A stretch of DNA of 64,000 nt from Dehalococcoidia bacterium (GTDB lineage Bacteria; Chloroflexota; Dehalococcoidia; GIF9; AB-539-J10): assembly GCA_030602785.1 (NCBI GenBank), contig JAUVZB010000006.1, positions 1 through 64,000 of the forward strand. Reading direction: 5' to 3'. Both the position numbers and the translations under genes were made by a program. Under the pieces are notes generated by a model. That model had not been told where the DNA came from. It did not search any database and saw nothing but the letters and a program-made list of their open reading frames with translations. Numbering within the stretch: the first letter of the stretch is position 1; every line of letters begins with the position of its first letter. Positions 8,226 to 17,049 of the stretch are shown in pieces.

Positions 8226-9596
8226 ATGATTAACGTTGAAGCCCTGAAGCGTATCGTCGGCGACGACTGGGTCGTCACCAAGCGCGACCAGATTACCGGT
8301 TACCTCGCGGACGAGACGTATCTCGGCGTGCTCCCCAAGCCTGCGGAGAACGTCGTTGTCGTCAAACCAGCCAATCCCGAGGAGATATCCGCTATCCTCA
8401 AGCTCGCCAACGAGGAAAAGACTCCTGTCTATCCCAGGGGTGGCGGCACGGGTCTTGTCGGCGCGGCTGTTCCCACCCGGGACGGCATAGTCCTGTCGCT
8501 CGAGCGACTCGACAAGGTCATCGAGGTCGACAAGGACAACATGATGATCGTCTCCGAGGCAGGCGTGACCCTCGAGCACATGCTGAAGGAAGTTGAGAAC
8601 GCGGACCTGCTGTTCCCCCCACACCCCGGCGATGAGGGGGCGCAGGTGGGTGGCATGGTCGCCTGCAACGCGGGCGGCACGCGCGCGGTGAAGTACGGCG
8701 TCGTTCGCAGCTATGTCAAGGGACTGGAGGTCGTTCTCCCGACCGGCGAGATAGTGCAGATGGGCGGCAAGCTGCTCAAGAACAACACCGGACTTGACCT
8801 CATACACCTGCTTATCGACTCCGAGGGAATCCTCGGCGTAATAACGAAGGCCACGCTGAAGCTCTACCCCAAGTTCGGCGCCACGGCCACACTGGTTGTG
8901 TCCTTCGAAGACCGCCGCGCCGCCATCGCCACCGTGCCCAAGATACTGCAGGCCGGCATCATCCCCATGGCAATCGAGTACACGGAGAAGTCGCTCATGG
9001 AGGAGACTGCGGTGCACGTCAACATGACCTGGCCCGCGAAGCAGGGCAAGGCCCAGCTCATCATCATCATGGCCGAGACCAATGAAGACCAGCTCTACGG
9101 CCTGTGCGAACAGCTCTCCGAGATCTGCGAGAAGAACAGCGCGGTGGATATCCTGATGGCCGAGACCACCTCCGAGCAGGCGGAAATCCTCAAGATCAGA
9201 AGCGAGGTCGGCAATGCCCTGAAGCCCAAGATCGCTGACGCACTCGACGTCACCGTGCCCCCGGCAGCCATCGCCACGATCCTCGACGAGATCGACAAGG
9301 TCTCACAGAAATACGGCATCTTCATCCCCGTGGTCGGCCACGCCGGCGACGGCAACCTGCATCCCAACATGTACTGGGAATTCGAAAAGAAGGGCGTGCT
9401 GAAGCAGGCGAAACAGGAGATCTACGAGGCTGCCATCCAGCTCGGCGGTGTAATATCCGGCGAGCACGGGATTGGCAAGACGAGGCTGCCGCAGTTCGAG
9501 ATGTGCTTCGACCCGAAGCAGCGCGAGCTGATGCTCGGCGTCAAGAAACTATTCGATCCGAACAACATCCTGAGTCCGGACAGCGCCATCTGCTAG
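8226..9596 (+). CDS. FAD-linked oxidase, GlcD / D-lactate dehydrogenase type
   Basis: 456 aa. The family oxidises 2-hydroxy acids (glycolate, D-lactate, D-2-hydroxyglutarate) to 2-keto acids using FAD. The PCMH-type FAD domain shows YPRGGGTGLVGAA near residue 70 and PPHPGDEGAQVGGMVACNAGG near 135. The C-terminal cap ends with GHAGDGNLHPNMYW and SGEHGIGKTRLPQF, carrying the metal and substrate histidines of the family. ATG at 8226 is preferred over the in-frame ATG at 8202 because AAGGAGGT sits 8 nt before it. Its place between a TRAP transporter and dehydratases suggests oxidation of an imported hydroxy acid. No separate Fe-S GlcF subunit is adjacent, so the electron acceptor is unknown. Confidence 0.87.
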   Translation: MINVEALKRIVGDDWVVTKRDQITGYLADETYLGVLPKPAENVVVVKPANPEEISAILKLANEEKTPVYPRGGGTGLVGAAVPTRDGIVLSLERLDKVIEVDKDNMMIVSEAGVTLEHMLKEVENADLLFPPHPGDEGAQVGGMVACNAGGTRAVKYGVVRSYVKGLEVVLPTGEIVQMGGKLLKNNTGLDLIHLLIDSEGILGVITKATLKLYPKFGATATLVVSFEDRRAAIATVPKILQAGIIPMAIEYTEKSLMEETAVHVNMTWPAKQGKAQLIIIMAETNEDQLYGLCEQLSEICEKNSAVDILMAETTSEQAEILKIRSEVGNALKPKIADALDVTVPPAAIATILDEIDKVSQKYGIFIPVVGHAGDGNLHPNMYWEFEKKGVLKQAKQEIYEAAIQLGGVISGEHGIGKTRLPQFEMCFDPKQRELMLGVKKLFDPNNILSPDSAIC

Positions 9597-9644
9597 CAGG
9601 AAGAGCACGCGTCTCCGGCGGTGTCGCCCGCGAACAGAAACCTG

Positions 9645-9672
9645 AGAGAGGGAAGCACGTGCTTCCCTCTCT
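9645..9672. terminator. Bidirectional terminator between convergent genes
   Basis: A perfect 28-bp palindrome (agagagggaagcac and its complement, no spacer) lies between the convergent FAD oxidase and URO-D-like genes, 48 nt after one stop and 20 nt before the other. Confidence 0.8.
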
Positions 9673-9692
9673 TCCGTTTCCGCACCCGGGGC

Positions 9693-10868
9693 CTACTGCG
9701 GCAGCTTCCCGAGTCCCGCGATTTCCCGCAGCAGGTTGATGAAACACCGGTACATCGAGAACGTCACGTCGGGCGGCACAAGATGGTCGAGCGACGGGAA
9801 ATAGCCGCCCGCCTCAAGAAGAGAGGGTACCTTGGCCATCACCTCCTCGCGCAGCACAGCCTCGCCCTTCAGAAAAGCCCTTTTGTCTATGTTGCCGGCC
9901 AGCAGTATGTTCTTGCCATACCGCTTCCGCAACGCGACCGCGTCGTTCCCTGCCGCGCACTCGAGGGGCCAGAAGCCATTGATGCCGGCTTCCAGCCAGA
10001 GCGGGATGAGACGGCTCAGGTTGCCATCGCTATCCACGAATATGGCATCCACGCCGGCATCACGGAGCATCCCCGTGACCTTCTTGTAGCGGGGTACCAT
10101 GAAGCGCTTGAACATCTTCGGTGATATCAACGGCCCCGTCTTGAAGCACATATCCTCCCAGTACATGGCGAAGTCAACTTTTATGTCGGCCAAGACCCGG
10201 CTGACCATCTCTGTCTGGAGGTAGGCCATGTGCTCCATCATGTCCTCTACCAGGTTGGGATCATCGTAAACCAGGTAGAGGAGCTTCTCAACACCCATCC
10301 ACTCACGAATGTAGCCAAAGAGGCCGCCGACGTTCAGCATCACGGGCTCGTCCTTGGAGTTCATGCGCTTGACGTAGCCATCCCAGTCGGTCGGCCAGCG
10401 CTCGAGCGTCGCAGGATCCAATCGCTTCTTGTACTGCTCCCAGCTGGCTCTGTCCTTCACGGGGAAATCAAGGTACATGGGCATCTTCTCAGGGTGTTTC
10501 TTCGAAGCACGAATCTTCTGTCCGCCCGCGTTGACAAGCACGACCCTCTCCTCATCCTCCTCCAGAATGGTCGTCTCATACTGCGGCTGCACTGGGGGGA
10601 TGCCATAGACGTAGGGCACGCCTCCGACATCGATGGTCTTATCCATGAACATGCCGAGGTTTATCTCGCGGAGCATTCTTATGTGATCGAGCTGAAAATA
10701 CTCGCCGCGGAACCTGCTCTGCTTCACCTCCTCCGGGACGCCCTGCTTGACCCACTCGTCGAGAGTCTCTGTCCAGAAGTCGTGGAAGTATGGCGTCACC
10801 AGCATCAGGTCGCCCGGACGCTCGAAGTGACAGATTCCCAGGAAACGTTCTCTGGCGGTCGGTGTCAT
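9693..10868 (-). CDS. Uroporphyrinogen decarboxylase (URO-D) family protein, probably not a haem enzyme
   Basis: 391 aa. The fold is that of URO-D and of the MtaA/MtbA corrinoid methyltransferases. It starts MTPTARERFLGICHFERPG, typical of the catabolic URO-D-like branch. GLFGYIREWMG near 205, MYWEDMCFKTGPLISP near 255 and DSDGNLSRLIPLWLEAGINGFWPLEC near 305-330 mark the barrel, with the PLEC Cys and DHLVPPDV His near the C-terminus as possible zinc ligands. The ATG at 10868 has GAGGAGGT 9 nt upstream; the frame is open further 5' but the extra residues are unlike the family. It is the only minus-strand gene inside the catabolic island, and no corrinoid protein is adjacent. A methyl-transfer or decarboxylation role is only inferred. 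Confidence 0.8.
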   Translation of the reverse strand: MTPTARERFLGICHFERPGDLMLVTPYFHDFWTETLDEWVKQGVPEEVKQSRFRGEYFQLDHIRMLREINLGMFMDKTIDVGGVPYVYGIPPVQPQYETTILEEDEERVVLVNAGGQKIRASKKHPEKMPMYLDFPVKDRASWEQYKKRLDPATLERWPTDWDGYVKRMNSKDEPVMLNVGGLFGYIREWMGVEKLLYLVYDDPNLVEDMMEHMAYLQTEMVSRVLADIKVDFAMYWEDMCFKTGPLISPKMFKRFMVPRYKKVTGMLRDAGVDAIFVDSDGNLSRLIPLWLEAGINGFWPLECAAGNDAVALRKRYGKNILLAGNIDKRAFLKGEAVLREEVMAKVPSLLEAGGYFPSLDHLVPPDVTFSMYRCFINLLREIAGLGKLPQ

Positions 10869-11446
10869 GCGCAAGGACCTCCTCTGTGAATGGTCAGAGC
10901 CATTATAGACAATCACTCCGATGTACAACAGGACGCGCGCCAGATAAGCGGCGGGACGAAAACGGGCCGCGTGCGTGTTGACGTATGGCAGGCAAGCAAA
11001 TACACTGCCCGCAACCGGGAAAGCTCCGGCCGCCCGGTCGGTCCAGTCCCGCTCCCGAGCTACGGACTCCGCATCCAGGCCGGTCACGATTCTCCGTGGA
11101 CCAGAGGCACCCTGAGTTGCTCGCAGGCCCCCTCTGACACGTAACGCGCGCCAGCAAAGACTACCAGTCTGCAGACTGGTGGAGTACACTCTGAGCGTGG
11201 CTCGTTGTTGGCACGGCGACAGCTGTATCGGCTACAACCGCGGGCCCGCAATTGCATGCAGCAAACCACTCGGATACTCGTCTTGACTGACTTTCTTACA
11301 GGACTCGGGGACCGTGGTGCGACGGTTAGACCATCACGTGTCACAGGTTCACCTTATGTGCGGCAGCTTCCGACCCTGCCCCATGGACCCGATTGTCCCG
11401 GGGACCGGGTAAAGTTCAGATTCTGTTTTTCGGGAGGTATTGAGAC
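10869..11446. other. Divergent intergenic region of about 580 bases
   Basis: This lies between the URO-D-like gene (minus strand) and the first SAF/large-subunit pair (plus strand). No coding signal was found. Its main feature is a perfect 18-bp palindrome at 11163-11180, a candidate operator. GGGAGG precedes the GTG at 11447. Confidence 0.6.
11163..11180. promoter_or_regulatory. Perfect 18-bp palindrome, candidate repressor operator
   Basis: accagtctgcagactggt is its own reverse complement. It sits roughly midway between the divergent URO-D-like and SAF-subunit genes, where a dimeric regulator (GntR- or LacI-like) could bind. No regulator gene is present in the island, so the binding protein is unknown. 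Confidence 0.5.
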
Positions 11447-11734
11447 GTGAAACCCAAAGCCATCCTCATCGACACCAAGGACAATGTAGCCACGGCCTTT
11501 CAGGAACTCGCCAAAGGCGAGACGGTGACGGTCTCGCTCGCGGGTACTGAAGCGACCGCTGTGCTGACGCAGGACATCCCGTTTGGCCACAAGTTCGCGC
11601 TGTCCGCCATCGGGCTGCACGAGCCTGTTGTGAAATACGGAGAGACAATCGGACTTGCCACTGACCCCATACAGGCAGGCCAGCATGTCCATGTACACAA
11701 CATGGAGAGCCAGAAAGGAAGGGGGGACAAATAA
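11447..11734 (+). CDS. SAF-domain small subunit (UxaA N-terminal / SuyA type), copy 1
   Basis: 95 aa. It matches the SAF domain that forms the N-terminus of fused altronate dehydratase or the separate small subunit of sulfolactate sulfo-lyase. Signature parts are DTKDNVATAFQELAKGE at the start, IPFGHKFALSAI in the middle, VVKYGETIGLAT, and the C-terminal HVHVHNM. The GTG start follows GGGAGGTA by about 9 nt. Its stop codon overlaps the ATG of the next gene by one base, so the two subunits are translationally coupled and very likely form one enzyme. Confidence 0.85.
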   Translation: MKPKAILIDTKDNVATAFQELAKGETVTVSLAGTEATAVLTQDIPFGHKFALSAIGLHEPVVKYGETIGLATDPIQAGQHVHVHNMESQKGRGDK

Positions 11735-12888
11735 TGGACTTCCAGGGATATCGCAGGAAGACAGGCAAGGTAGGCATTCGCAACCACGTCCTCGTGTTTC
11801 CGACAGTCGTGTGTTCGTCCGAGGTCGCCCGCATGATCAGCGAGAAGGTGCCCGGCACGGTGTATGCGATTCATGGCGCCGGCTGCGGGCACATCGGCGA
11901 CGACAAAGACAAAGTCATCAGGACGATGGTGGGCATCTGCGGGCACGGCAACGTGGCCGGCGTCCTGCTTGTCGGCAACGGCTGTGAAGTCATCCAACCC
12001 GACCTCATCACCGCGGAGTTGGACAAGATAGGCCAGCGCTACGAGGTCGTGATCGTGCAGGAGGATGGCGGCACGCCCGGATGCATCGAGAGAGGAACGA
12101 AGCTCGCGCAGCAGATGGTCGAAGAGGCCAAGAGCGCGAAGCGGGAATCCATCCCCCTGTCCGAGCTGATGCTGGGCCTGGAGTGCGGCGGCTCGGACGC
12201 CTTCTCAGGTCTTACCGCGAACCCTTCTCTCGGCATCACTGCCGACAAGCTCATCGCTGAAGGAGGAACAGCCATTTTCTCCGAGACAACGGAGATGCTC
12301 GGCTGCGAACACGTCCTTGCGCGTCGGGCAACCGATAAGCAGGTCGCGCAGGACATCTACGACGCTATCTCCGCGGCGGAAGCCAGGGCAATGAGCGGAG
12401 GTGAAGACATTCGCGGCACGCAGCCATCACCGGGCAACATCAAGGGCGGACTAAGCAGTATCGAGGAGAAATCCCTCGGTTGCATCCGCAAGGGTGGCAG
12501 TACGCCCATCATGCAAGTCGTCAAGTACTCCGAGCATCCCAAGCGGAAAGGCCTCGTCATCATGGACGCCACAGCGGCAGACGTGATGAACGACACCGGA
12601 CTCCTGGCCTCAGGCTGCCATCTGATTGTGTTCACCACCGGCCGTGGCACACCGGTTGGCTCGCCGATTGCCCCGGTCCTCAAGGTGTCGACCAACAGTG
12701 TCCTGTACGGAAAGATGAAACCCAACATCGACGTAAACGCAGGCGTGATAGTCGACGGGGAGGGCACTCTCGAGAGCGTGGGACAACAGATATTCGACGA
12801 GGTCGTTGCGGCGGCCTCGGGCAAGCTCTGCCGTGCCGAGGAGCTCGGTCACCGCGAGTTCGATATCCACTTCGATATGCTCGTGTAG
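11734..12888 (+). CDS. UxaA/SuyB-family dehydratase (lyase) large subunit, paralogue 3
   Basis: 384 aa; partner of the SAF subunit encoded immediately upstream (TAATG overlap). The 95 + 384 aa split architecture is that of SuyA/SuyB-type lyases and of split altronate dehydratases. Conserved elements are GIRNHVLVFPTVVC, HGAGCGH near residue 47, ECGGSDAFSGLTANP near 145, ETTEMLGCEH near 180 and GGLSSIEEKSLGCIRKGG near 235. It is followed after 45 bp by an IlvD/Edd-type dehydratase, so two mechanistically different dehydratases are encoded in a row. Substrate unknown: altronate-, galactarate- or sulfolactate-like acids are candidates. Confidence 0.87.
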   Translation: MDFQGYRRKTGKVGIRNHVLVFPTVVCSSEVARMISEKVPGTVYAIHGAGCGHIGDDKDKVIRTMVGICGHGNVAGVLLVGNGCEVIQPDLITAELDKIGQRYEVVIVQEDGGTPGCIERGTKLAQQMVEEAKSAKRESIPLSELMLGLECGGSDAFSGLTANPSLGITADKLIAEGGTAIFSETTEMLGCEHVLARRATDKQVAQDIYDAISAAEARAMSGGEDIRGTQPSPGNIKGGLSSIEEKSLGCIRKGGSTPIMQVVKYSEHPKRKGLVIMDATAADVMNDTGLLASGCHLIVFTTGRGTPVGSPIAPVLKVSTNSVLYGKMKPNIDVNAGVIVDGEGTLESVGQQIFDEVVAAASGKLCRAEELGHREFDIHFDMLV

Positions 12889-12933
12889 TCCACGAGAGGT
12901 GAGGGCGAAAGAGACACAGGGGGGAGTCAGATA

Positions 12934-14703
12934 ATGGACAAGAGAAGCAGCATACTGGAAGCGTGCGCACCTCAGACACCTTCCCTATACGCACCCGGTG
13001 GGTTCACACGCGACGACCTTTCCAAGCCCCAGATTCTTCTGTACTCGACTTCCGGCGAGGCACACCCCGGCAGCTACCATCTCGACAAGCTGGTTGAGCA
13101 GGCCCGAATGGGCGTTGCACTCGCGGGTGGCACGGGCTTCAAGTTCACCACTTCCGATGTGTGTGACGGCATAGCCCAGGGCCATGATGGCATGAACTAC
13201 CCGCTCGCGTCGCGCGAGTTCATCGCAGGCATGATTGAGATTTACGCCTGCACGCACCAGTACGACGGGGCGGTCCTGATATCGAGTTGCGACAAGGGCC
13301 TCCCCGCGTGTCTCGTTGCCGCCGGCAGGCTCAAGGAACTCATGCCAGTCGTGGTCGTGCCGGGAGGCTCAAACGAGCCGGGGCCGAACTACCTCATGGA
13401 GGGTGCAGTCGGCATAGCGGATGCACAGGTAAGGGCCGGCTTGCTCGACAGGGAGGAACTCACGTTCATTCAGGACCACACGCTGCCCTGCAATGGAGCC
13501 TGCCAGTTCATGGGCACCGCATCCACCATGCAGGTGATGTCAGAGGCGCTCGGTCTGGCCGCTCCTACGACCGCACTGGCGCCCGCCACACAGCGCTACG
13601 TTCTCAACAACGCCCGCAAGGCGGGACACCTCGTGATGAACTTGCGGGCCAGGGGCATCCGCGCCAAAGATATTCTGACGGAAGGAGCCATCAGGAATGC
13701 CGTTGTTATCCACCAGGCAACCGGTGGCTCAACCAACGGACTCCTGCACCTCCCCGCGATTGCTCACGCTGCAGGCGTCCCCTTCGACGTGACGATGTTC
13801 GATGTTCTCGGGCAGAAGACACCGTACCTGACGAACATCCACACGGCGGGGCAGTACGCCTCACGTCAGCTGTGGTTTGCGGGCGGCATCCAGCGAATCA
13901 TCAGCATTCTGGCCGACATGGGACTCCTTGACATGGACGCTCTGACCGTCACGGGCCAGACCGTGCGGGAGAACCTCGAAGCGGTCAAGAAAACGGACTT
14001 CTTCCGGATGGGCGAGGGATACCTCAGCAACTACGCGACAACGGACGGCTCGCGCCGCCTCCAGCTGACTGATGTGATACGAACGCCTGATGACCCCAAG
14101 AGCAAGCGTGGCTCCGTGGCTGTACTCAAAGGCAACATTGCACCGGAGGGCTCCGTGTTCAAGTACAGCGCCTGCGACCCCACCATGTATGAGCACGTCG
14201 GAAGAGCAGTCGTGTTCGACTCAGAGGAGGACTGTTTCGCGGCGGTGACCGGCCTCAAGCTCGAAGCAGGCGATGTCGCCATCGTACGCTACGAGGGACC
14301 ACGAAGCTGCGGCATGCCGGAACTATTCAATACCTCTTCTGCTATAGTCGGCATCGAGAAGTACCGCAAGTCCATCGCACTGGTGACAGACGGACGGTTC
14401 TCCGGCGCCACCGCAGGACCGGTTATTGGCCACGTATCGCCGGAGGCTGCGAGCGGAGGCTCTATCAGCCTCATAGAGGATGGAGATCTCATCGAGATAA
14501 GCGTTGAGAGGCGAGCACTGAACATTGTAGGGACAAACGGCGAGAAGAGAACGCACGAGGAAATGGAGCGGGTACTTGCAGAACGCAAGGCTCGCACACC
14601 TGCCAGAACTCCGAAATACACCGCGGGAATCCTCGGTGCCTACACGCAACTCGCAACTTCAGCCATGAAGGGCGCCTACATGGGGAGGATTACCGGCTCC
14701 TAG
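12934..14703 (+). CDS. IlvD/Edd-family Fe-S dehydratase (sugar-acid or dihydroxy-acid dehydratase)
   Basis: 589 aa. The family dehydrates 2,3-dihydroxy acids or aldonic acids to 2-keto-3-deoxy acids with a [2Fe-2S] or [4Fe-4S] cluster. Cluster cysteines are recognisable at about 77 (TTSDVCDGI), 119 (SSCDKGLPACLV) and 190 (LPCNGACQFMGTAST). The C-terminal signature VTDGRFSGATAGPVIGHVSPEA is intact, with the conserved Ser in GRFSG. A housekeeping IlvD usually reads GACGGMYTANTM, so this divergent form in a sugar-acid island is more likely a catabolic aldonate dehydratase than branched-chain amino-acid IlvD. It shares an operon with the flanking UxaA paralogues. Confidence 0.85.
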   Translation: MDKRSSILEACAPQTPSLYAPGGFTRDDLSKPQILLYSTSGEAHPGSYHLDKLVEQARMGVALAGGTGFKFTTSDVCDGIAQGHDGMNYPLASREFIAGMIEIYACTHQYDGAVLISSCDKGLPACLVAAGRLKELMPVVVVPGGSNEPGPNYLMEGAVGIADAQVRAGLLDREELTFIQDHTLPCNGACQFMGTASTMQVMSEALGLAAPTTALAPATQRYVLNNARKAGHLVMNLRARGIRAKDILTEGAIRNAVVIHQATGGSTNGLLHLPAIAHAAGVPFDVTMFDVLGQKTPYLTNIHTAGQYASRQLWFAGGIQRIISILADMGLLDMDALTVTGQTVRENLEAVKKTDFFRMGEGYLSNYATTDGSRRLQLTDVIRTPDDPKSKRGSVAVLKGNIAPEGSVFKYSACDPTMYEHVGRAVVFDSEEDCFAAVTGLKLEAGDVAIVRYEGPRSCGMPELFNTSSAIVGIEKYRKSIALVTDGRFSGATAGPVIGHVSPEAASGGSISLIEDGDLIEISVERRALNIVGTNGEKRTHEEMERVLAERKARTPARTPKYTAGILGAYTQLATSAMKGAYMGRITGS

Positions 14704-14745
14704 TCGCCCAACAATCCACCTGAAATCTGACAAGGAGGCAACTTG

Positions 14746-15942
14746 ATGGAATTCCAAGGCTACCTCAGACAGGACGGTTCGGTCGGCGTTCGCAACATGG
14801 TGGCGCTCATCCCCGCATCCAGATGCGCCAACGAGATGGCGTGCCGTATCGCCGACGAGGCAGGCGCGGGAGTACAACCCTTGCTGCACAATCAGCCATG
14901 CGTGCACGTGGGCCCGGACAACGTGATGGCCCGCCGAGTCCTCACCGGAATGGGGCAGAACCCGAATACCGTCGCTGCGATTGTGCTCGGTATCGGCTGC
15001 GACCCGTTCTCGGCCTTCGATATCGCCAACGACATCGCCACCTCGGGCAAGCCTGTCGAGGCACTAACCATTGAGAAAGAAGGCGACTACGACACGGTGG
15101 TCACCAAAGGCATCGCATTCGCCAAGCAGATGAAAGCGGACGCCGCTCTTCTCACCAGGCAGCCGTTTGACCTCAGCCACATCAAGCTTGCAGTCAAGTG
15201 CGGCGGTTCCGACACAACGTCCGCCCTGGGCTGCAACCCGGTGGCGGGATGGGTGGTAGACCAGATTGTGAAGGCGGGAGGAACATGCGTCTTCTCCGAG
15301 ACGGCCGAACTCGTCGGTGCAGAGCACATACTGGCTCGACGCGCCAAGGACCCCGCCGTTGCGCAGAAGGTACTCGACGCCGTAGCACGCACAGACAAGC
15401 GCATCCTTGACGCCGGCGTCGACATCCTGGGTTCCGAACCGACACCTGGAAACATCAAGGGTGGCCTGACCTCGATAGAGGAGAAATCCCTGGGCGCAAT
15501 CGCCAAGAGCGGTACGGTGCCGCTCACAGACGTCATCGAGTGGGGCCAGACGCTTCCCGGTCCGGGACTGTTCTTCATGGACGGCTCAGCCAACACTCCA
15601 CAGATGGTGCTCGGTCTATCGGCTTCCGGAGCACAGATGATGACCTTCGGATTCGGCGGAGGGCTGCCTGCGAGTTTCCGGTCTATGCCTGCGAACTCCA
15701 TGGGCAACCTGGCCATACTTCCCGTCCTCAAGATACTGAGCAGCCCGAAGGCGGCCCGCGAGATACCCTACTTCGATATCTACGCCGGCGGCATCATCGA
15801 GGGAACCGAGACGGTGGCCCAGGTGGGGCAGCGCCTGCTCGAAGAGATACTCCAAGTCCTCTCGGGCAAACCGACCAAGGTAGAACTGCGACCACGATAC
15901 CGCGAAGTGCTGGAAATGTGGAGGCTCGGCCCCTCCTTCTAG
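14746..15942 (+). CDS. UxaA/SuyB-family dehydratase (lyase) large subunit, paralogue 4
   Basis: 398 aa. It shows GVRNMVALIPASRCANE, HNQPCVHVGPD near residue 46, KCGGSDTTSALGCNP (a Cys in place of the usual Ala), ETAELVGAEH, and GGLTSIEEKSLGAIAKSG. The C-terminal part (MDGSANTPQMVLGLSASGAQMMTFGFGGGLP) differs from paralogues 1-3 and 5 but matches paralogue 6, so 4 and 6 form one subgroup. The ATG at 14746 is preferred over the TTG one codon earlier; AAGGAGG precedes it. No SAF gene is directly adjacent. Confidence 0.85.
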   Translation: MEFQGYLRQDGSVGVRNMVALIPASRCANEMACRIADEAGAGVQPLLHNQPCVHVGPDNVMARRVLTGMGQNPNTVAAIVLGIGCDPFSAFDIANDIATSGKPVEALTIEKEGDYDTVVTKGIAFAKQMKADAALLTRQPFDLSHIKLAVKCGGSDTTSALGCNPVAGWVVDQIVKAGGTCVFSETAELVGAEHILARRAKDPAVAQKVLDAVARTDKRILDAGVDILGSEPTPGNIKGGLTSIEEKSLGAIAKSGTVPLTDVIEWGQTLPGPGLFFMDGSANTPQMVLGLSASGAQMMTFGFGGGLPASFRSMPANSMGNLAILPVLKILSSPKAAREIPYFDIYAGGIIEGTETVAQVGQRLLEEILQVLSGKPTKVELRPRYREVLEMWRLGPSF

Positions 15943-16006
15943 CAAGAGCGGTTGACGACACACCAGACACATCACGACACGAAAGAAGAAGGAGGATTGA
16001 GAATCC

Positions 16007-16558
16007 ATGGATGAGAAGGCAAGGGAAAAACTGCTCCAGAAGGCCTATGACCTCGGCTACGAGTATGAGAACGTCTACAGGGGCTGCGGCCAGGTTGTCA
16101 TAGCCGCACTCCAGGAGACCTTCGACATCTTCAGCCCTGACGTGTTCAAGTCGCTCACCGGTTGGGCAGGCGGCGGTGCGACCGTTGGCGACTCAGCTTG
16201 CGGCGCGTATGTCGCCGGTGTCTTGTTTCTGAGCGGCCTTAAGGGACGCGAGTATAGCAACTTCGCCGATCCTGAGAGAGTTCGATTCGAGAGCTTCGCC
16301 ATTGCGCGCAAGCTCCATGAGAAGTACATCAAAGAGTGGGGCTGCGTCAACTGCCATGAGATACAGAGGAAGGTTTATGGCAGGCCCTTCTATCTTCCCG
16401 ACCCCGATGAGATGAGGAAGTTCGACGAGCAGGGTGGCCACACGACAGGATGCACAATGGTGTGCGGCGTCGGTGCTCGCTTCGCAGCCGAAATCGCAAT
16501 CGACGAAGGTCTGCTCTCAGAGGAGAAACTGGCAGAACTCAGCAAGAAGTACGCCTGA
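16007..16558 (+). CDS. C_GCAxxG_C_C family putative redox-active protein
   Basis: 183 aa. The family is named after its spaced cysteines: here GCGQVVIAAL near residue 26, GDSACGAYVAGV near 64, a WGCVNC pair near 110, and TTGCTMVCGVGARFA near 147. Such proteins are thought to bind a metal centre or take part in thiol redox chemistry, often beside catabolic or energy-conserving genes in anaerobes; no reaction is established. It lies 64 bp after paralogue 4 with AGGAGG in front of the ATG. It might donate electrons or maintain Fe-S clusters of the neighbouring lyases (inference). Confidence 0.8.
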   Translation: MDEKAREKLLQKAYDLGYEYENVYRGCGQVVIAALQETFDIFSPDVFKSLTGWAGGGATVGDSACGAYVAGVLFLSGLKGREYSNFADPERVRFESFAIARKLHEKYIKEWGCVNCHEIQRKVYGRPFYLPDPDEMRKFDEQGGHTTGCTMVCGVGARFAAEIAIDEGLLSEEKLAELSKKYA

Positions 16559-16712
16559 GTCTGTCCGGCTACAAGAGGGAATCCAGCCCGGGGTGCGCGT
16601 GCGAGAGCAGCAGCTCCGGGCTGCCTATTCCTGCTTTCGACTTGTGACAACTTGCAAGGCATCCTCCGGCAGGACAATCCCACCAACAATGGGACTAGAG
16701 GAGAACCACTAC

Positions 16713-17021
16713 ATGAAAAAGGCAATCATGATGGACCCCCGTGACAACGTCGCGACTGCCCTGGCGGCTCTCGAACCCGGCGACGAGATAGAAGTTATCT
16801 CGGCCAAGCGAGAGACAGTCCAGCAAGTTCAGTCGCGCGATTCCCTTCCCCTCGGACACAAGATTGCTCTCACCGACTTGCGGCAGGGTGACACCGTCGT
16901 GAAGTACGGAGCAAAGATCGGCAGAGCATCCAGAGACATCGCAGTCGGCGACTACGTGCATGTCCACAACGTCGTCAGCGACCGGATGCCGTTGACCGAG
17001 AACATGCTCGGTCACAAGTAG
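16713..17021 (+). CDS. SAF-domain small subunit (UxaA N-terminal / SuyA type), copy 2
   Basis: 102 aa. It is clearly paralogous to the small subunit at 11.4 kb: DPRDNVATALAALEPGDEIEV at the start, LPLGHKIALTDL, VVKYGAKIGRASRD, VHVHNVVSDR. It has an extra C-terminal tail (MPLTENMLGHK). The ATG at 16713 has AGAGGAGA about 8 nt upstream; the frame is open further upstream but those residues are not family-like. It is 28 bp before paralogue 5 and is presumably its regulatory or substrate-closing subunit. Confidence 0.85.
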   Translation: MKKAIMMDPRDNVATALAALEPGDEIEVISAKRETVQQVQSRDSLPLGHKIALTDLRQGDTVVKYGAKIGRASRDIAVGDYVHVHNVVSDRMPLTENMLGHK

Positions 17022-17049
17022 GGACAGACGCGAACAGGAGGAGACAACC

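Noticed and set aside
16434-16712. In-frame upstream extension of the second SAF gene
   Set aside because: The homologous small subunit at 11.4 kb begins at the equivalent of the 16713 ATG, and the extension overlaps the previous gene.
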